Shown: positions 40,440-51,518 of the stretch, piece after piece
How the letters are laid out: every line of letters begins with the position of its first letter
Position numbering within the stretch: the stretch's first letter is position 1
Assembly (NCBI GenBank): GCA_963971225.1
Contig: OZ020270.1
Coordinates: 13,441,817-13,505,816, forward strand
Direction of reading: 5' to 3'
Length of the DNA: 64,000 bases
From: Melieria omissa
Taxonomy: Eukaryota; Arthropoda; Insecta; Diptera; Ulidiidae
The notes under the pieces: generated by a model
What the model saw: only the letters and a program-made list of their open reading frames with translations
Database searches by the model: none
What the model was told of the DNA's origin: nothing
Program-made: the position numbers and the translations under genes

Positions 40440-41385
40440 GTCTTAGCGGAGGTTCATTTTTCGAGATGTATCTACAGTTCAAATTTCATGTTCGTAGCTT
40501 CAGCGGTTTGGGCTGAGCGCTGATGAATCAATCAATCAATCAGTCAGTCAGTCAATTAGGGCAAACAATCTATGTATATAAAAATGGAGGCGGCACCACA
40601 CCCTCTTGTCCAGTGCTCACAACTTTCTTCTAGTCGAATTGTGCTACTAAGTGGAAAGTTCGTACCAAGTTTCACTGATGTGTGTGTGTGTACTGCAAAA
40701 CTGTCTGACCATAAAAAATGCCGCCTATCAAATCTCATCAGTAGAATGACACATCTATGAGGCGACGTCTCACTAATTTTCAATACTGTGCGACTTGCAA
40801 TGCCGCAGCTATTCCATATAAAAGAAATGAATTGTATGGACGGTGCCACGCCCCGTTGTTAAATACCCGCCCAATTCCCTCTGCCGAAAGATATTATTAA
40901 CTGGCAGGTTCATACCAAGTTTCATTGATGTACGACTTACAGTTCTGCTGCATAATAAATGTGCCGCGCCCCTTGTTCAGCGCCCATAAAACTTTAGCAG
41001 TAGACACATCTATGAAACGGCGGTACCCCAAATTTCAATACTGTGCGACTTACAATTTCGAAGCTATTCCACTTAAAAGATTTGAGTTGTATGGGCGGTG
41101 CCACACCCCCTTGTCCAATACCCACCCTCGGTCGAAGTACATGATTAAATAGTAAGTGTGAACTAAATTTTAATAATGTGTGACTTATGGTTCCAAAGTT
41201 ATTGTCTACAAATGTATTCTGGTGGCGCCACGCCCCGTTTTCCCGACTTTTTTTTTTATAAACCTTCACGTAACAATTTCGAACAAACCCGCCGAAGGAA
41301 GTATCCACGTTGGTCCAGCCGTTCTCGAGTGATGAGCAGTCGAACGGACCACGTTTCATTTTTATATATATAGATAGATGAAGGC
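40440..41385. repeat. Repeat B element, copy with AT-rich inverted ends
   Basis: It shares a left boundary (ccgtcttagcggaggttcat), a 100 bp head ending in (AATC)n(AGTC)n, and ATCTATGTATATAAAAATGG with the copy at 54871. It ends cggaccacgtttcATTTTTATATATATAGAT, the inverse of that phrase. Between lie GC-core units with gccacgcccc motifs. Confidence 0.8.
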
Positions 41386-41409
41386 AAGATCGAGAATTCT
41401 AAATAGCTA

Positions 41410-42645
41410 CCAGGCGCCTATGAAACCGGTAACGACATCTAGCGGTAAATAGCCGAATATTGATAAACTTCGGAACCGTACCAAATGTCATGTTTACTTC
41501 TTCTGTCATATGTCAACAATATTCAGTTCACAATTTGTCAAGTTTCATCCAACAACGCATTGTTTGACGCTCCGGAAAATGTCGGATTACGTGCCTACAA
41601 ATTACGATTTGCGGACACAGTTAATTTTGTGTTACCATTTGAAGAAAAACGCTTCTGAATCGCATCGAATGCTTGTGGAAGCTTACGGCGAGCATGCTCT
41701 TGGTCGCACACAGTGTAACGAGTGGTTCAATAAATTTAAAAGTGGTGATTTTGATGTGAGAAACGAGGAGCGTGGCCGGCCACCAAAAAAGTTTGAAGAC
41801 GCCGAATTGCAAGCATTGCTCGATGAAGATGATGGCCAAACGCAAGAACAGCTCGCAGAACAATTGGGTGTTGACCGTCGGACCGTCGGAAAACGTTTAA
41901 AAGCAATGGGAAAAATTTTAAAGGCCGGTAGATGGGTGCCACATGAACTGACTGAAACGCAGCAAGAAAACCGAAAAACCACTTGTGAAATGCTGCTCGC
42001 CCGGTACAAAAGAAAGTCGTTTTTGCATCGAATCGTAACTGGTGATGAAAAGTGGGTCTATTTCAAGAATCCCAAACGAAAAAGATCGTATGTTAACCGC
42101 GGCGAAAGTGCGCAATCGACCGCAAGGCCAGATCGCTTCGGAAAGAAGGCCATGCTATGTGTTTTCTGGGACCAGCGTGCTGTCATATGGTATGACCTTC
42201 TAAAACCTGGTGAAACGGTTAACGGTGAACGTTACCAACAACAATTGGCCGATTTGAACCGTGCTATACGCCAAAAACGCCCAGAATATGAAGCCAGGCA
42301 ACACAAAGTGATTTTCCTCGATGACAACGCACCACCACACCGCACTAGAGCCACCAAAGAATTGGTTGCATCGTACAACTGGGAAGCTCTTGCTCATGCG
42401 GCTTACTCGATGGGCCACGCATTAACTGAACGGCGCTTCAATTCTCACGCAGAAGTCAAAAAATGGATCGATGATTGGTTTCAGGCAAAAGACGAAACAT
42501 TTTTTTGGCGAGGCATCCATAAATTGCCTGAGAGATGGGCAAAATGTGTAGCTAGTGATGGCAATTACTTTGAAGAATAAAATTGTAATCATTTCCTCAC
42601 AATAAACATGATTTTTCAAAAATAATTTCATAGGCGCATACCTGG
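41410..42645 (+). mobile_element. mariner element, 1236 bp, nearly intact
   Basis: TIRs pair CCAGGCGCCTATGAAA with the right end TTTCATAGGCGCATACCTGG (one three-base gap). TA at 41408-41409 and 42646-42647. The single gene occupies most of the element. Confidence 0.93.
41579..42580 (+). CDS. mariner transposase with in-frame loss of the third catalytic Asp
   Basis: 333 codons from MSDYVPTNYDLRTQL; an upstream in-frame ATG at 41510 adds 23 unsupported residues. N-terminal paired helix-turn-helix motifs, the WVPHEL linker (119-124), first Asp in VTGDEKW (D156) and second in FLDDNAPPH (D249). After AAYS (277) the protein jumps to MGHALTERRF: the SPDLAPSDYxLF box with the third Asp, about 13 residues, is missing, while flanking mariner sequence continues. 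Family length is about 345, which fits. The deletion joint has tcg on both expected sides, suggesting microhomology. It should bind DNA but not catalyse. Confidence 0.93.
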   Translation: MSDYVPTNYDLRTQLILCYHLKKNASESHRMLVEAYGEHALGRTQCNEWFNKFKSGDFDVRNEERGRPPKKFEDAELQALLDEDDGQTQEQLAEQLGVDRRTVGKRLKAMGKILKAGRWVPHELTETQQENRKTTCEMLLARYKRKSFLHRIVTGDEKWVYFKNPKRKRSYVNRGESAQSTARPDRFGKKAMLCVFWDQRAVIWYDLLKPGETVNGERYQQQLADLNRAIRQKRPEYEARQHKVIFLDDNAPPHRTRATKELVASYNWEALAHAAYSMGHALTERRFNSHAEVKKWIDDWFQAKDETFFWRGIHKLPERWAKCVASDGNYFEE

Positions 42646-42769
42646 TAAATAGCTTCTAAATTTTTTAAGCTCTTTATTTGATGATTTATAAGATCCAGAC
42701 TTATGAAGCTGTCAACTAAGTAGTATTCGGCGAAACTATTAATGTTTTTAGGAAATAAAGCCAACTTAT

Positions 42770-43193
42770 TGTAACGATAAGACAGTCTGTCGCTGTGCAA
42801 AGCAACCCTGTCGCTACGCGCCGTGCTATAATTCAATCTGGCAATGACGGCTGCGACAATAATGGAAACTTTTAGTCCAACCTGGCAATGATGGCCGCAT
42901 TAATGGAAACTTTTAGTCCAATCTGGCATGTGCGAAACCGATCTGCGCGATAACCGGGCAGGTATAAAAGGCAGCCGGGTACGACGCAGCCAGTCAGTCT
43001 GATTTTGACTAGTGAAGGTGCCACACGGAGTAATTAAGCAAATAATTAAGTGTAAAGACAGTGAAGTGTAAATCTGTGAAATAAAGGGATTGTTGGTTTT
43101 TATTGACAGCGTTTGGATAATTAAAGTTGATTTATCTTCAAATTGCACAATCCAGTGATACGTACTAGCCCACTAGAACTAGTATTCGTTACA
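42770..43193 (+). repeat. gypsy-C4 5' LTR
   Basis: 424 bp direct repeat of 43531-43958. TATAAAAGGCAGCCGG at about 42963 is a TATA-box candidate and AATAAAGGGATTG at about 43081 a polyadenylation candidate. Confidence 0.87.
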
Positions 43194-43287
43194 TTTGGTG
43201 TCAGAAGTGGGATTGTGTGACTGAAGAGAAACAAAAAATAAATAAATAAAAAAATAAATAAATAAATAAAATTATAAAAACGCAGAC

Positions 43288-43410
43288 ATGGTTAAACTCG
43301 AGCTGCTGAAGGTGGACCAGCTGAAGAAGGAGCTGGCTGCCTGGAATTTGCCGACTGCTGGCGGGAAAGTGGAGTTGCAGCTGCGCTTGCGAGAGGCGTG
43401 TGAGAGGATG
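43288..43410 (+). pseudogene. gypsy-C4 Gag N-terminal stub (SAP motif)
   Basis: MVKLELLKVDQLKKELAAW to REACE is almost identical to C1 and C3 Gag, then a deletion joint leads to unrelated codons (RMQWKDKRF). Only the SAP segment survives. Confidence 0.85.
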
Positions 43411-43530
43411 CAGTGGAAAGATAAGAGATTTCTTAAATTATATTTCTTTTTCAACAAAGTAACAAATCCTTTTTCGGGTCGACCATTGAAGGACATCCAT
43501 CCGTGCACACACAAACCAATTTTATTATAT

Positions 43531-43958
43531 TGTAACGATAAGACAGTCTGTCGCTGTTCAAAGCAACCCTGTCGCTACGCGCCGTGCTATAATTCAATCT
43601 GGCAACGACGGCCGCGATAATAAGGGAAACTTTTAGGCCAACCTGGCAATGATGGCAACTTTTAGTCCAACCTGGCAATGATGGAAACTTTTAGTCCACT
43701 CTGGAATGTGCAAGAACGATCTGCGCGATGGCCGGACAGGTATAAAAGGCAGCCGGCGCAGCGAGTCAGTCTGATTTTGACTAGTGAAGAAGTAAATAAG
43801 CAAATAAATGAGTGTAAAGACAGTGAAGTGTAAAAGTGTGAAATAAAGTGATTGTTGGTTTATTTTATTGTCTGCGTTTAAGAAACTCACTGTGTTTTAT
43901 TTTCAAATTACACAATCCAGAGATACGTAACTGCCAACTAGACTTAGTATTCGTAACA
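43531..43958 (+). repeat. gypsy-C4 3' LTR
   Basis: 428 bp direct repeat of 42770-43193. TATAAAAGGCAGCCGG is conserved at about 43742. Confidence 0.87.
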
Positions 43959-43963
43959 ATATC

Positions 43964-44092
43964 AACTAGCTGTGCCCCACGGCTTCGCATGCAAGCTCTC
44001 TTGTTTCACCCGATACAAATTTTAAACGCAATGTTGACCCCGTCAGACTTTGATGTCAAGTGGTTCTTAAAACTGTGAAGCCAAAAGCCCCT
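43964..44092. repeat. Head of a satellite-like repeat, target of the piggyBac insertion
   Basis: CTAGCTGTGCCCCACGGCTTCGC resembles GTAGGGCCCTGCGGCTTTGC at 37330. TTGACCCCGTCAGACTTTGA resembles the 145 bp unit found at 54.1-54.9 kb and 17.1 kb. The same repeat resumes after the piggyBac element at 54070. Confidence 0.6.
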
Positions 44093-44557
44093 TTAACCCT
44101 TCGATGAGTGACAATTCTGAACTTCACGGCCGTGTGACAAGGTCCGTAGGGACCTTTTTTTTTGAAAATTAGGGTTTTTTCATGAAAACATTTTTTTTAT
44201 TTTTGTGTTTTTATTGTTTATAACTAAATACTACATACTAAAATAAAATTTTTTAATTTTTTTTTTTGCTCCATTTTTCTTAATTTTACTACACTGCAGA
44301 GCATAACTATAGACGCACCCACATTTTTGCGTTTCTGAGCAATTAGAAATTTTTGAGAAAAATCTGATGATGCAGGATGAAAGAGCTTTAAAAGTTATTT
44401 ACTTTAGGTCCTTGTGCAAATTAAAAAAAAAATTTGCTGAATACTGCGATTAAAAATGCCGTTTTTGGCTGGTGCATAACTATAGACGCACTTTGAATAT
44501 TTTATTTTGAGTACAATAATAACGTGTTAAAGAAAACAAATGTAAGTTGTGTGAGTG

Positions 44558-45007
44558 TCAGTAGTGAGTAGGTCCTTCTTTGTTTTGGATAAGCTCGAAA
44601 ACTCGGTTTGGCAAGCTTTCTAGAAGGTTTAAGCGCACAGAATTGCTTATCGACTCCCAAGCTTGAATAATTGCCATTTTTAAGCTCTCCACCATGTCGT
44701 ATTGCTTGTTTTCAGCAAACACAATGCGAACCAGTATTCCCCACATGTCCTCCATGGAATTTAAATCTGGAGAACAAGCTGGCCATTGAAGAAAAGGAAT
44801 GTGATGTGTCTGGAGCCAAGTGTTTGTCTCGTTGCTTTTGTGAACAGATGCATTATCTTGTTGAAAAATTAGTCCACTTCGCCGATATCGGTTACAAAAT
44901 CGTAGCAGATTCGTTTGCAAGAGTGTAGTGTACTCTGCCGAATTCCTTTGCGTACTAGGAAAAGCCAGCTCCAACATACCGTTCCCACAAAATGCTCCCC
45001 ACATCAT
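44558..45007 (-). pseudogene. Tc1 transposase C-terminal part (DD34E)
   Basis: MMWGAFCGNGMLEL, then FQQDNASVHKS (second Asp) and WPACSPDLNSMEDMWG. Thirty-four residues separate Asp from Glu, the Tc1 spacing. The first catalytic Asp region (FSDEKKF-like) lies upstream in shifted frames between 45008 and 45237. Confidence 0.92.
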
Positions 45008-45237
45008 TAAGGAACCCCTCCGAAACTTCTTTTGGAAACATATCGCGGTCCTTTGTGTAAATCTCTCCAGTAAGAGTTAAATCCATCGAGTTAAATCCAT
45101 CTGGACCGTCAAGGTTAAACTTCTTTTCATCGGAGAATATTATCTGATAGAAAAATTTATGCTTTAGACAATTAAGGAAGCATAATTGGGGATTCGGAAA
45201 ACTGTCTTAACTTTTTCCAATCCGTACTCATATTGTT

Positions 45238-45627
45238 TCAAGCGAATTGCAATCGGGATTCCTTATGGCGTGGCAATAATCGTGTCATATTTTTCAATTT
45301 CTGCCGGGAAATGTTCGGAGACTCCTTTAACACCCTGTTCACTGTCCAACGAGACACATTAACTCCACAATCTTTTCCAATTTGCTTAGCTGTTCTCATA
45401 AAGTTACTAGCGGCACCAATTACACGACGTTTATCCCGTTCAGAAAGCTTTGGTTTTGTTCCTCCTTTTTTGTTTATGCCATAATTGGTTGTATCTGTTA
45501 AAAACGATCGCACTACTTTGTCCGATCGCTTCAATTTTCGACCGATTTCGCGAAGTCCAGCACTTTCTTCGCGAAAAGCTAAAATTATGCCTTTTTCGAT
45601 TTCCGACAAGTACGAACCACAAGGCAT
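45238..45627 (-). pseudogene. Tc1 transposase N-terminal DNA-binding part
   Basis: MPCGSYLSEIEKGIILAFRE and LREIGRKLKRSDKVVRSFL form the first helix-turn-helix. GGTKPKLSERDKRRVIGAA contains the GRPR-hook-like linker and second helix-turn-helix. The gene is broken between this and the C-terminal part by frameshifts near 45237 and 45010-45150. Confidence 0.88.
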
Positions 45628-45926
45628 TTTTAAATAATATGGAAATAAATCAAAAAAAGTCAAAGAAGTACCGCTATTTCTTGACTTACTCGATCAACAG
45701 ACTAAATAACTCACATTTTTACAGTGCGTCTATAGTTATGCACCAGCCAAAAACTACATTTTTAATCGTAGTGTTCAGCAAATTTTTTTTTGTAATTTGC
45801 ACAAGGACCTAAAGTTAATAACTTTTAAAGCGCTTTCATCCTGCATCATCAGATTTTTCTCAACAATTTATAATTGCTCAGAAACGTAAAAATGTGGGTG
45901 CGTCTATAGTTATGCTCTGCAGTGTA

Positions 45927-47849
45927 TGAAAAAGCTTTAAAACTATTGTTGTTGAGCGTGTTCCGCTTGTCCCCCGCCCTGTGCGCAAGTGCCGTCGGAT
46001 TCCGCTGCCGCCCGTACTCAGAACGGCAAAGGCGACATGACGGTCTATTCGCCCTAGCCGCAAACGACGGTGCATCGGCTTCTACCGGTCTTGATATCGT
46101 CTGAAATGAACAAAAAAAAATAAAAAACAAATAAATACACAATCTACTCTTGAATTTGAAGGTGTTTTTTCTTACCCTGACATCAAATGCTTCCATCGCA
46201 TTGCGTATCCTTGGATATGCGGTTATACGGTTATTCAGGGCACGTTCCTCGATATTTGGTGTGGCCAATTGTTTAGTGAGAAGTAACAGGAATGACCGCC
46301 GTCTGTCACTCTTTTTTATCGGCTTCATCTCATTATAAATTGTAAAAGCAGCCAATGCAGCGACGTCCAGCATATTATAGAACATGGCCAGTGGCCAGCG
46401 TTTCGTTGATCGCTTGCATGTGTACGTGCCAAGCATCTGGTCCATTGTATCAACGCCGCATTTGTTGGCGTTGTAGTCCAATATGCCAAACGGCTTCCGC
46501 TTCTCACTTTGCTCGTCGACACGGCAAGTGTAGTGCATTGTAGACAGCACGTTCCCAACTTTATTTTTCTTAGGTACATATGAGCACAACGCTATGTCCC
46601 CTTCGTTGAACCCGAACAATGTGCTGTTGATGGGGCGCTTCGGGTTCTCCTTCAATTCCCGTGGAACAAAAGTTTAGTTGTAGCGCACTGTACCAACATA
46701 TGCGGTCTTCCTCCTCATTAAAATACGCGCCAAATCCAAAGTAGTGAAGAAATTATCCGCGTATATTGTGCGGCCTGCATCCAAATAGTTTTCCGCAAGT
46801 TCAAGCACCACGTTCTGCCCTTGATTTACTTCGCGTTCTTGGTTAGGCAATTTGCCGGAATATATCATTCCCTTCACGGGATAATAAGACTTCGAGTCGC
46901 ATAACCACCATACTTTTAGACCATACTTAGCCGGCTTTGACGGAATGTATTGTGTGAAGCGGGTGCGGCCTCTGTAAGGGAACAACTGCTCATCGACGGT
47001 TAGTGCTTCATGAGGAGTGTAAGCTGCTGCCAAGTTATGCTGCAACATTTGCCAAATATCATCGATAGCCGCAGTTTTGCTGTTGATAAGTCGCTGTTGT
47101 CGAGTATTTCCATTGTCGAATCGAATGAATTGCTTTATGCACATGAAGCGATCGTACGACATCGCAGCTTTGTATATTGGACAACGCGTCGCGCCCCATA
47201 ATTCCGTAGCAGGTCCACGATTCGATTTTGTATGTCCAGCATACAAAAGGATAGCTAGAAAGGCGTCAAACTCTTTCACAGTCACTGGCTTCCACTCCTT
47301 TTTCTTCGTGGGATTCGCCAAATTCCATGCAGCTGTAACCTCCCTGCCTTTACGATTTGTTTCGCGTATTATGATGTATATTATTTCCTCGCTGATGATT
47401 GAACGAAATATCGTGTAGGGGTCATGTACAGTTTTTGATGGTCCTGGTTTCCTTCTTGTGAAGTCGACCACGTTATGAACACGAGTACGAGAAGTTTGTG
47501 GTGCTTTTTTACACCATTGGGTGCCACCTTTAGCAATATAGTAGTTTTCATTTGTTTCCGGTGCATCATTTTCTTCCTCTTCATCATCGTCGTCATCAAT
47601 ATCTTCATTTATGTCTACGTATCCTTCAGTTTCGGCATCTGACTCTTCAGCGGGTTGGTATGTGCAGTCGTCATCATCCTCAGCTTCATTACCAAGTGCA
47701 GCAATATCAACTTCTTCACCCATCTCTTCATCCATAAAGTCTGCAAATCTCATATCAGCTGCACGCCTTTCATCCGCACTCATTTGCTGGTAACGTGTAC
47801 TACGGCGTACAACCATTTCAGCAATGTCTACATTACTTGCATCTGCCAT
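45927..47849 (-). pseudogene. piggyBac transposase, interrupted and spliced
   Basis: From MADASNVDIAEMVVRRSTR, an acidic N-terminus (DEEEENDAPETNE) is followed by the core with KEFDAFLAILLYAGHTKSN, YDRFMCIKQFIRFDN, TVDEQLFPYRGRT and YADNFFTTLDL (first catalytic Asp). A TAA stop at 46674-46676 breaks an otherwise continuing frame: SYVPKKNKVGNVLSTMH, where the second Asp is not evident, then CGVDTMDQMLGTY (third Asp). An intron of 75 bp follows (46101-46175), then a Cys-containing tail (SCRLC) cut by the Tc1 insertion. Confidence 0.9.
46101..46175 (-). other. 75-bp intron in the piggyBac transposase gene
   Basis: The minus strand reads CAGG|GTAAGAAAAAAC ... TTGTTCATTTCAG|ACG. The intron is a multiple of three, so the frame stays open across it; the intronic codons are Phe/Ile-rich and unlike the protein. 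Confidence 0.7.
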
Positions 47850-47965
47850 TTTTATATTTTTGTTTTTATTTTATTTGTATGTTAATAAAATTTCACACAC
47901 GATTTTACTGTTCACTGTCTAAACTTTGACTGATTTGGTTTACGAAACTACAACTTCTTATATAC

Positions 47966-48375
47966 TGTTACGAAATTCCACAGTTCGTTATCGACGGTTC
48001 GTTTTGATTGTATTTGAAAATAAAACAACTTCAATCATTCAGCGCAAAGGCCCAAAAACAAACAATCCTTTATTTACAGAATTTACACTTCGCTTGTATC
48101 TACACTTGTTACCACTTTGCTTGCTCAACACAGACTCGACCCCTTGCGCTGCCACTGCTGCTTTTATACCAGTTTTCTTATCGCGCCGAAGTTTCTTGCA
48201 ACCATTCTCGCACAGCCCATTTCTTCGAGAACCATCCTTGCCATATCGGACTATACCAAGCGAATTATACCAGTTTGCCGTACTTCAAAGTGCATGTCTA
48301 AAAGTATGCTTGGAAAACATTCGTTCGGAGAAAAGCATTCCTGTACAGTACGGCACGGAATTTCTCATCGTATCA
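47966..48375 (-). repeat. gypsy-C3 3' LTR
   Basis: Minus orientation TGATACGATGAGAAATTCC to GGAATTTCGTAACA. It shares TGCACTTTGAAGTACGGCAA with copies 1 and 2. Confidence 0.9.
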
Positions 48376-48386
48376 CTGCCCATCAC

Positions 48387-48782
48387 TTAGACTTGTTCGT
48401 CCCGAACAAGTACCGAGGCTCCGCCGGAGTAAGACGCCAGGCGCTCCAAATGGACTACCTTCAGCCTGGCGTTTCCGCTGCAGCAGCGTTGAACCCTGTA
48501 CACCACGTCATTAATCCTGGTCACGACCTTGTACGGTCCTTCCCATGACGTTTGAAGCTTTGGAGACAAACCTTTCCTGCGCTGCGGGTTGTAAAGCATT
48601 ACCAGATCGCCTTCTTGGAACCCCGCTGTGTTAGCTCGTAGATCATATCTGGCTTTCGCCTTATCGCTGACCAGTTTGGTGCGGCTCCTTATAAACTGGT
48701 GAATTTCTTCCAGTTCCGCCCGCTTATTGACCACGTAGTCCGTCTTAGCGCCTCCCGTGGTGCTGACTACCCCGAACTTCAA
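48387..48782 (-). pseudogene. gypsy-C3 integrase C-terminal domain
   Basis: KFGVVSTTGGAKTDYVVNK to LVRDEQV corresponds to the C-terminal third of the C2 integrase ORF, including GPYKVVTRINDVVYRV. It is separated from the integrase core by a frameshift near 48785. Confidence 0.87.
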
Positions 48783-50364
48783 GTCGGGCTGGAGTGAGTG
48801 ATGTCGTATCGTGCGGGGCTGACCTATACGTCATCAAGAACAGCGGAATATGCGTGTCCCAATCCTTTTCATTCCTGCCTACTACTTTCCGCAGATATTC
48901 CTCCAGTGTTCGATTGAATCGTTCCACCATGCCGTCGGACTGGGGATGCAAAGGACAGGTGCGAGTTTTCCTTATTCCTAGTAGCTCACACACTTCCCTT
49001 AATACAAGAGACTCGAAATTCCGGCCTTGATCCGAGTGCAACTCCATTGGAACTCCAAATCTGGCCACCCAGTTGTTTACCAGCATTTCCGTGGGAGCCT
49101 CCTTGTTAGGAATAGGGTACACTTCGGGCCATTTGCTGAAATAGTGCATTACCACCAGCACATATTTGTTGCGTTGAGTGCGAAGTGGGAATGGCCAGGT
49201 GACGTCCATGGCAATTCGCTCAAAGGGCGCTCCCATGTTGTACTGCTGCATGCGGTCCCGAGATCTTCTTGTGGGCCGTTTCGCAGCCGAACATCGATCA
49301 CAGCTCTTAATCCAATCGGCGACAGACTCCTGGCATCCTACCCAGTAGAATCGCCTTTTTATTTTGGCGACAGTTTTTGTGATGCCTAGGTGCCCTCCGC
49401 TGGAGTCGTTATGGTATGCCTCGATCACCTCGTTGATCCTGCATTTCGTGACTACAATTAGGGAATTGCTGGTCCGGCCATCCTCATTCTCCCACTCGCG
49501 GTATAGGAAACCATCAGACAGCCGCAGACTTTGCCACTGCGCCCAGTAAGCCTTCGCGATCGGGCTCTCACCGGCCATCTCCTGCCAGTCTGGACGTGCG
49601 CCTTGCTCCTTGCCTTCAATGATTTTTTTAAGATCCGTATCCTCGCGCTGGTCCTTTTGTATCCTCTCCGCAGACCACTCTTCTTCTGGCATAACGCTGA
49701 CCAATCTTACGTCCACTATCTGCTCTTTGCTTTCGGCTCGCGAACAATGCCTGCATTCGGTTTTGCACGGACGGCGTGACAAGGCATCGGCATTTCCATG
49801 GCTGCTGCCTTTGCAATGCTCTACCGTGTAGTCGTAGCTTTGCAATCGCTCGATCCACCGCGCCAATTGCCCTTCAGGATCCTTAAAGTTCTGGAGCCAT
49901 CTCAATGCCGCATGATCTGTGCGCAGGCGAAACCTTTGTCCATACAGATATTTGTGGAAGTGTTTTACGCAGTCCAATACCGCCAGCAGTTCTCTCCGTG
50001 TCGCACAGTAATTGCGTTCCGGTTTCGATAGAACCCTACTGTAGTACGCTATCACTTGTTCTTGGCCATCTATTATCTGTGACAGCACACCACCAATACT
50101 ATGCCCACTTGCATCTGTATCCAGCACAAACATCTCTCCAGGCACGGGGAAGGCCAGAATTGGAGCAGTGCACAGTTTTTCCTTCAGTCGTGCAAAAGCC
50201 TGCTCCTGCTCTTCGCCCCACGCGAAGGCTTGATTCTTTTTCGTCAGTTTGTGCAGGCTGCCAGCTATGTTCGCAAATCCTGGAACGAATCTTCGGTAGC
50301 ATGTGCACAGGCCCAGGAAACTGTGGAGTTCGTGTAGATTGTGTGGTCGGGGCCACTCCTTCAC
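48745..50364 (-). pseudogene. gypsy-C3 Pol: RT end, RNase H, integrase core
   Basis: 540 codons without a stop. RT connection LHSFLGLCTCYRRFVPGF; RNase H with LDTDASGHSIGG, ATRRELLAVLD and LRTDHAALR (D-E-D present); integrase zinc site (H-H then C-x-x-C in SCDRCSAAKR); core MDVTWPFPL, HSDQGRNFES, SDGMVERFN with DD35E spacing. It ends by frameshift after TTSLTPAR. The segment looks enzymatically intact apart from its ends. Confidence 0.92.
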
Positions 50365-51518
50365 CGCCGTGATTTTGCCTTCGTCCGTATGTACTCCGCG
50401 GGCGGAAACCGTGTGACCCAGATACTTGACCTCCTTTTGAAACAGCGAGCACTTCTTTGGGTTGAGTTTAAGCCCGGCTTTCTGTATTCGCTCGAATACC
50501 TCCTTTAGCTTTCCCAGGTGGTCGTCAAAGCTTTACCCATCACGATAATGTCCTCCAGGTAGACCAAACATGTCCGCCAATGCAGCCCTTTTAGTACGCG
50601 TTCCATTAGCCGCTCGAATGTTGCTGGTGCGTTGCAGAGTCCAAACGGCATGACGGTGAACTGCCACAAACCATCGCCAACACTGAAAGCCGTTTTCTCC
50701 TTGTCCTTGTCTGCAAGCTCTACCTGCCAATAGCCGCTGCTTAAGTCGAGTGTGGAAAACCACTGTGTGCCTGACAGTGTGTCCAGGGTGTCATCGATCC
50801 GAGGTAGTGGATAGCTGTCCTTCTTAGTCACGTCATTGAGCTTTCGATAGTCCACACAAAATCGGATACTGCTATCCTTTTTCTTGACTAGCACGACCGG
50901 CGAACACCAAGGGCCTGACGAAGGCTCTATGACCTTTTCTTTACCAATGTTTTCGATTAAAGTTGCGACCTCTTCCCTCTTGGCCAGAGGAACTCGTCTT
51001 GGCGGTTGGCGGATTGGTTTCGCACTTCCGGTGTCGATGTTGTGTTTCACTATGGCTGTTCTTCCGCCCGCTTCCGTTGCAAATATTGACCCATAGTGCT
51101 GTAGGAGTGACCATGCCTTCTGTTTCTGCTCGGCTGTCAATTCGCTGCTCCACTGGTTCTGCGGTATGGTGTCCATGTTAGAACCGCTTTTCTTACTTCC
51201 TCCGGGTGGACTGCTTTCGCAATTGACAACTGCTTCAGCCTCTCTACACTCGCCAATGACCGCATCTTTTCCGACATATATGGGTGTGTTCAGTGGGTTG
51301 AGTATCCTGACTGGTATTTTTCCATTCTTGGGTTCCACTAATGTACGTCCGATAATTATGTTGTCGTATCCTTGTTTTGGCGCTTCTACAACCCACAGCC
51401 GACTTGTTCCATCGTCCGCGTCCACCTTTGCCCGCACAATCACCTCGGAATTCGCTGGTATTTTCTGGTGGAACGCTTCGCTCATAGCCAGTGTGCAAGG
51501 GGAATTCAACGTTGGCAT
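50365..51518 (-). pseudogene. gypsy-C3 RT N-terminal part with YLED active site
   Basis: The frame 51518-50505 runs from the post-protease linker into RT: RRVPLAKREEVATLIENI, SPVVLVKKKDSSIRFCVDY, STLDLSSGYWQVELA, MPFGLCNAPATFERL, then VYLEDIIV. The catalytic YxDD box reads YLED: the first Asp is Glu (GAG). A frameshift follows (GKALTTTWES), and the thumb continues to 50365 in another frame. Confidence 0.9.

Larger units (their letters stand above)
42770..43958 (+). mobile_element. gypsy-C copy 4: two LTRs around a gag stub
   Basis: LTRs 42770-43193 and 43531-43958 begin TGTAACGATAAGACAG and end ATTCGTTACA / TTCGTAACA. Only 337 bp lie between: the PBS (TTTGGTGTCAGAAGTGGG), the first ~40 codons of Gag and a short 3' piece. 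No clear TSD (ttat versus atat). Confidence 0.87.
44292..45924 (-). mobile_element. Tc1-like element with 201-bp IR/DR termini
   Basis: TIRs of about 201 bp (44292-44492 and 45723-45924), TA duplication at 44290-44291 and 45925-45926. Each TIR carries the 18 bp motif GCATAACTATAGACGCAC at its outer and inner end. The transposase is on the minus strand. It is inserted in the 3' part of the piggyBac transposase gene. Confidence 0.94.

Noticed and set aside
41510..41578. Upstream start for the mariner transposase at 41510
   Set aside because: MSDYVPTNYD at 41579 gives the expected family N-terminus; the upstream 23 residues have no counterpart.
49905..50372. 155-codon plus-strand frame
   Set aside because: Antisense to intact RNase H/RT coding of gypsy-C3 and without recognisable motifs.
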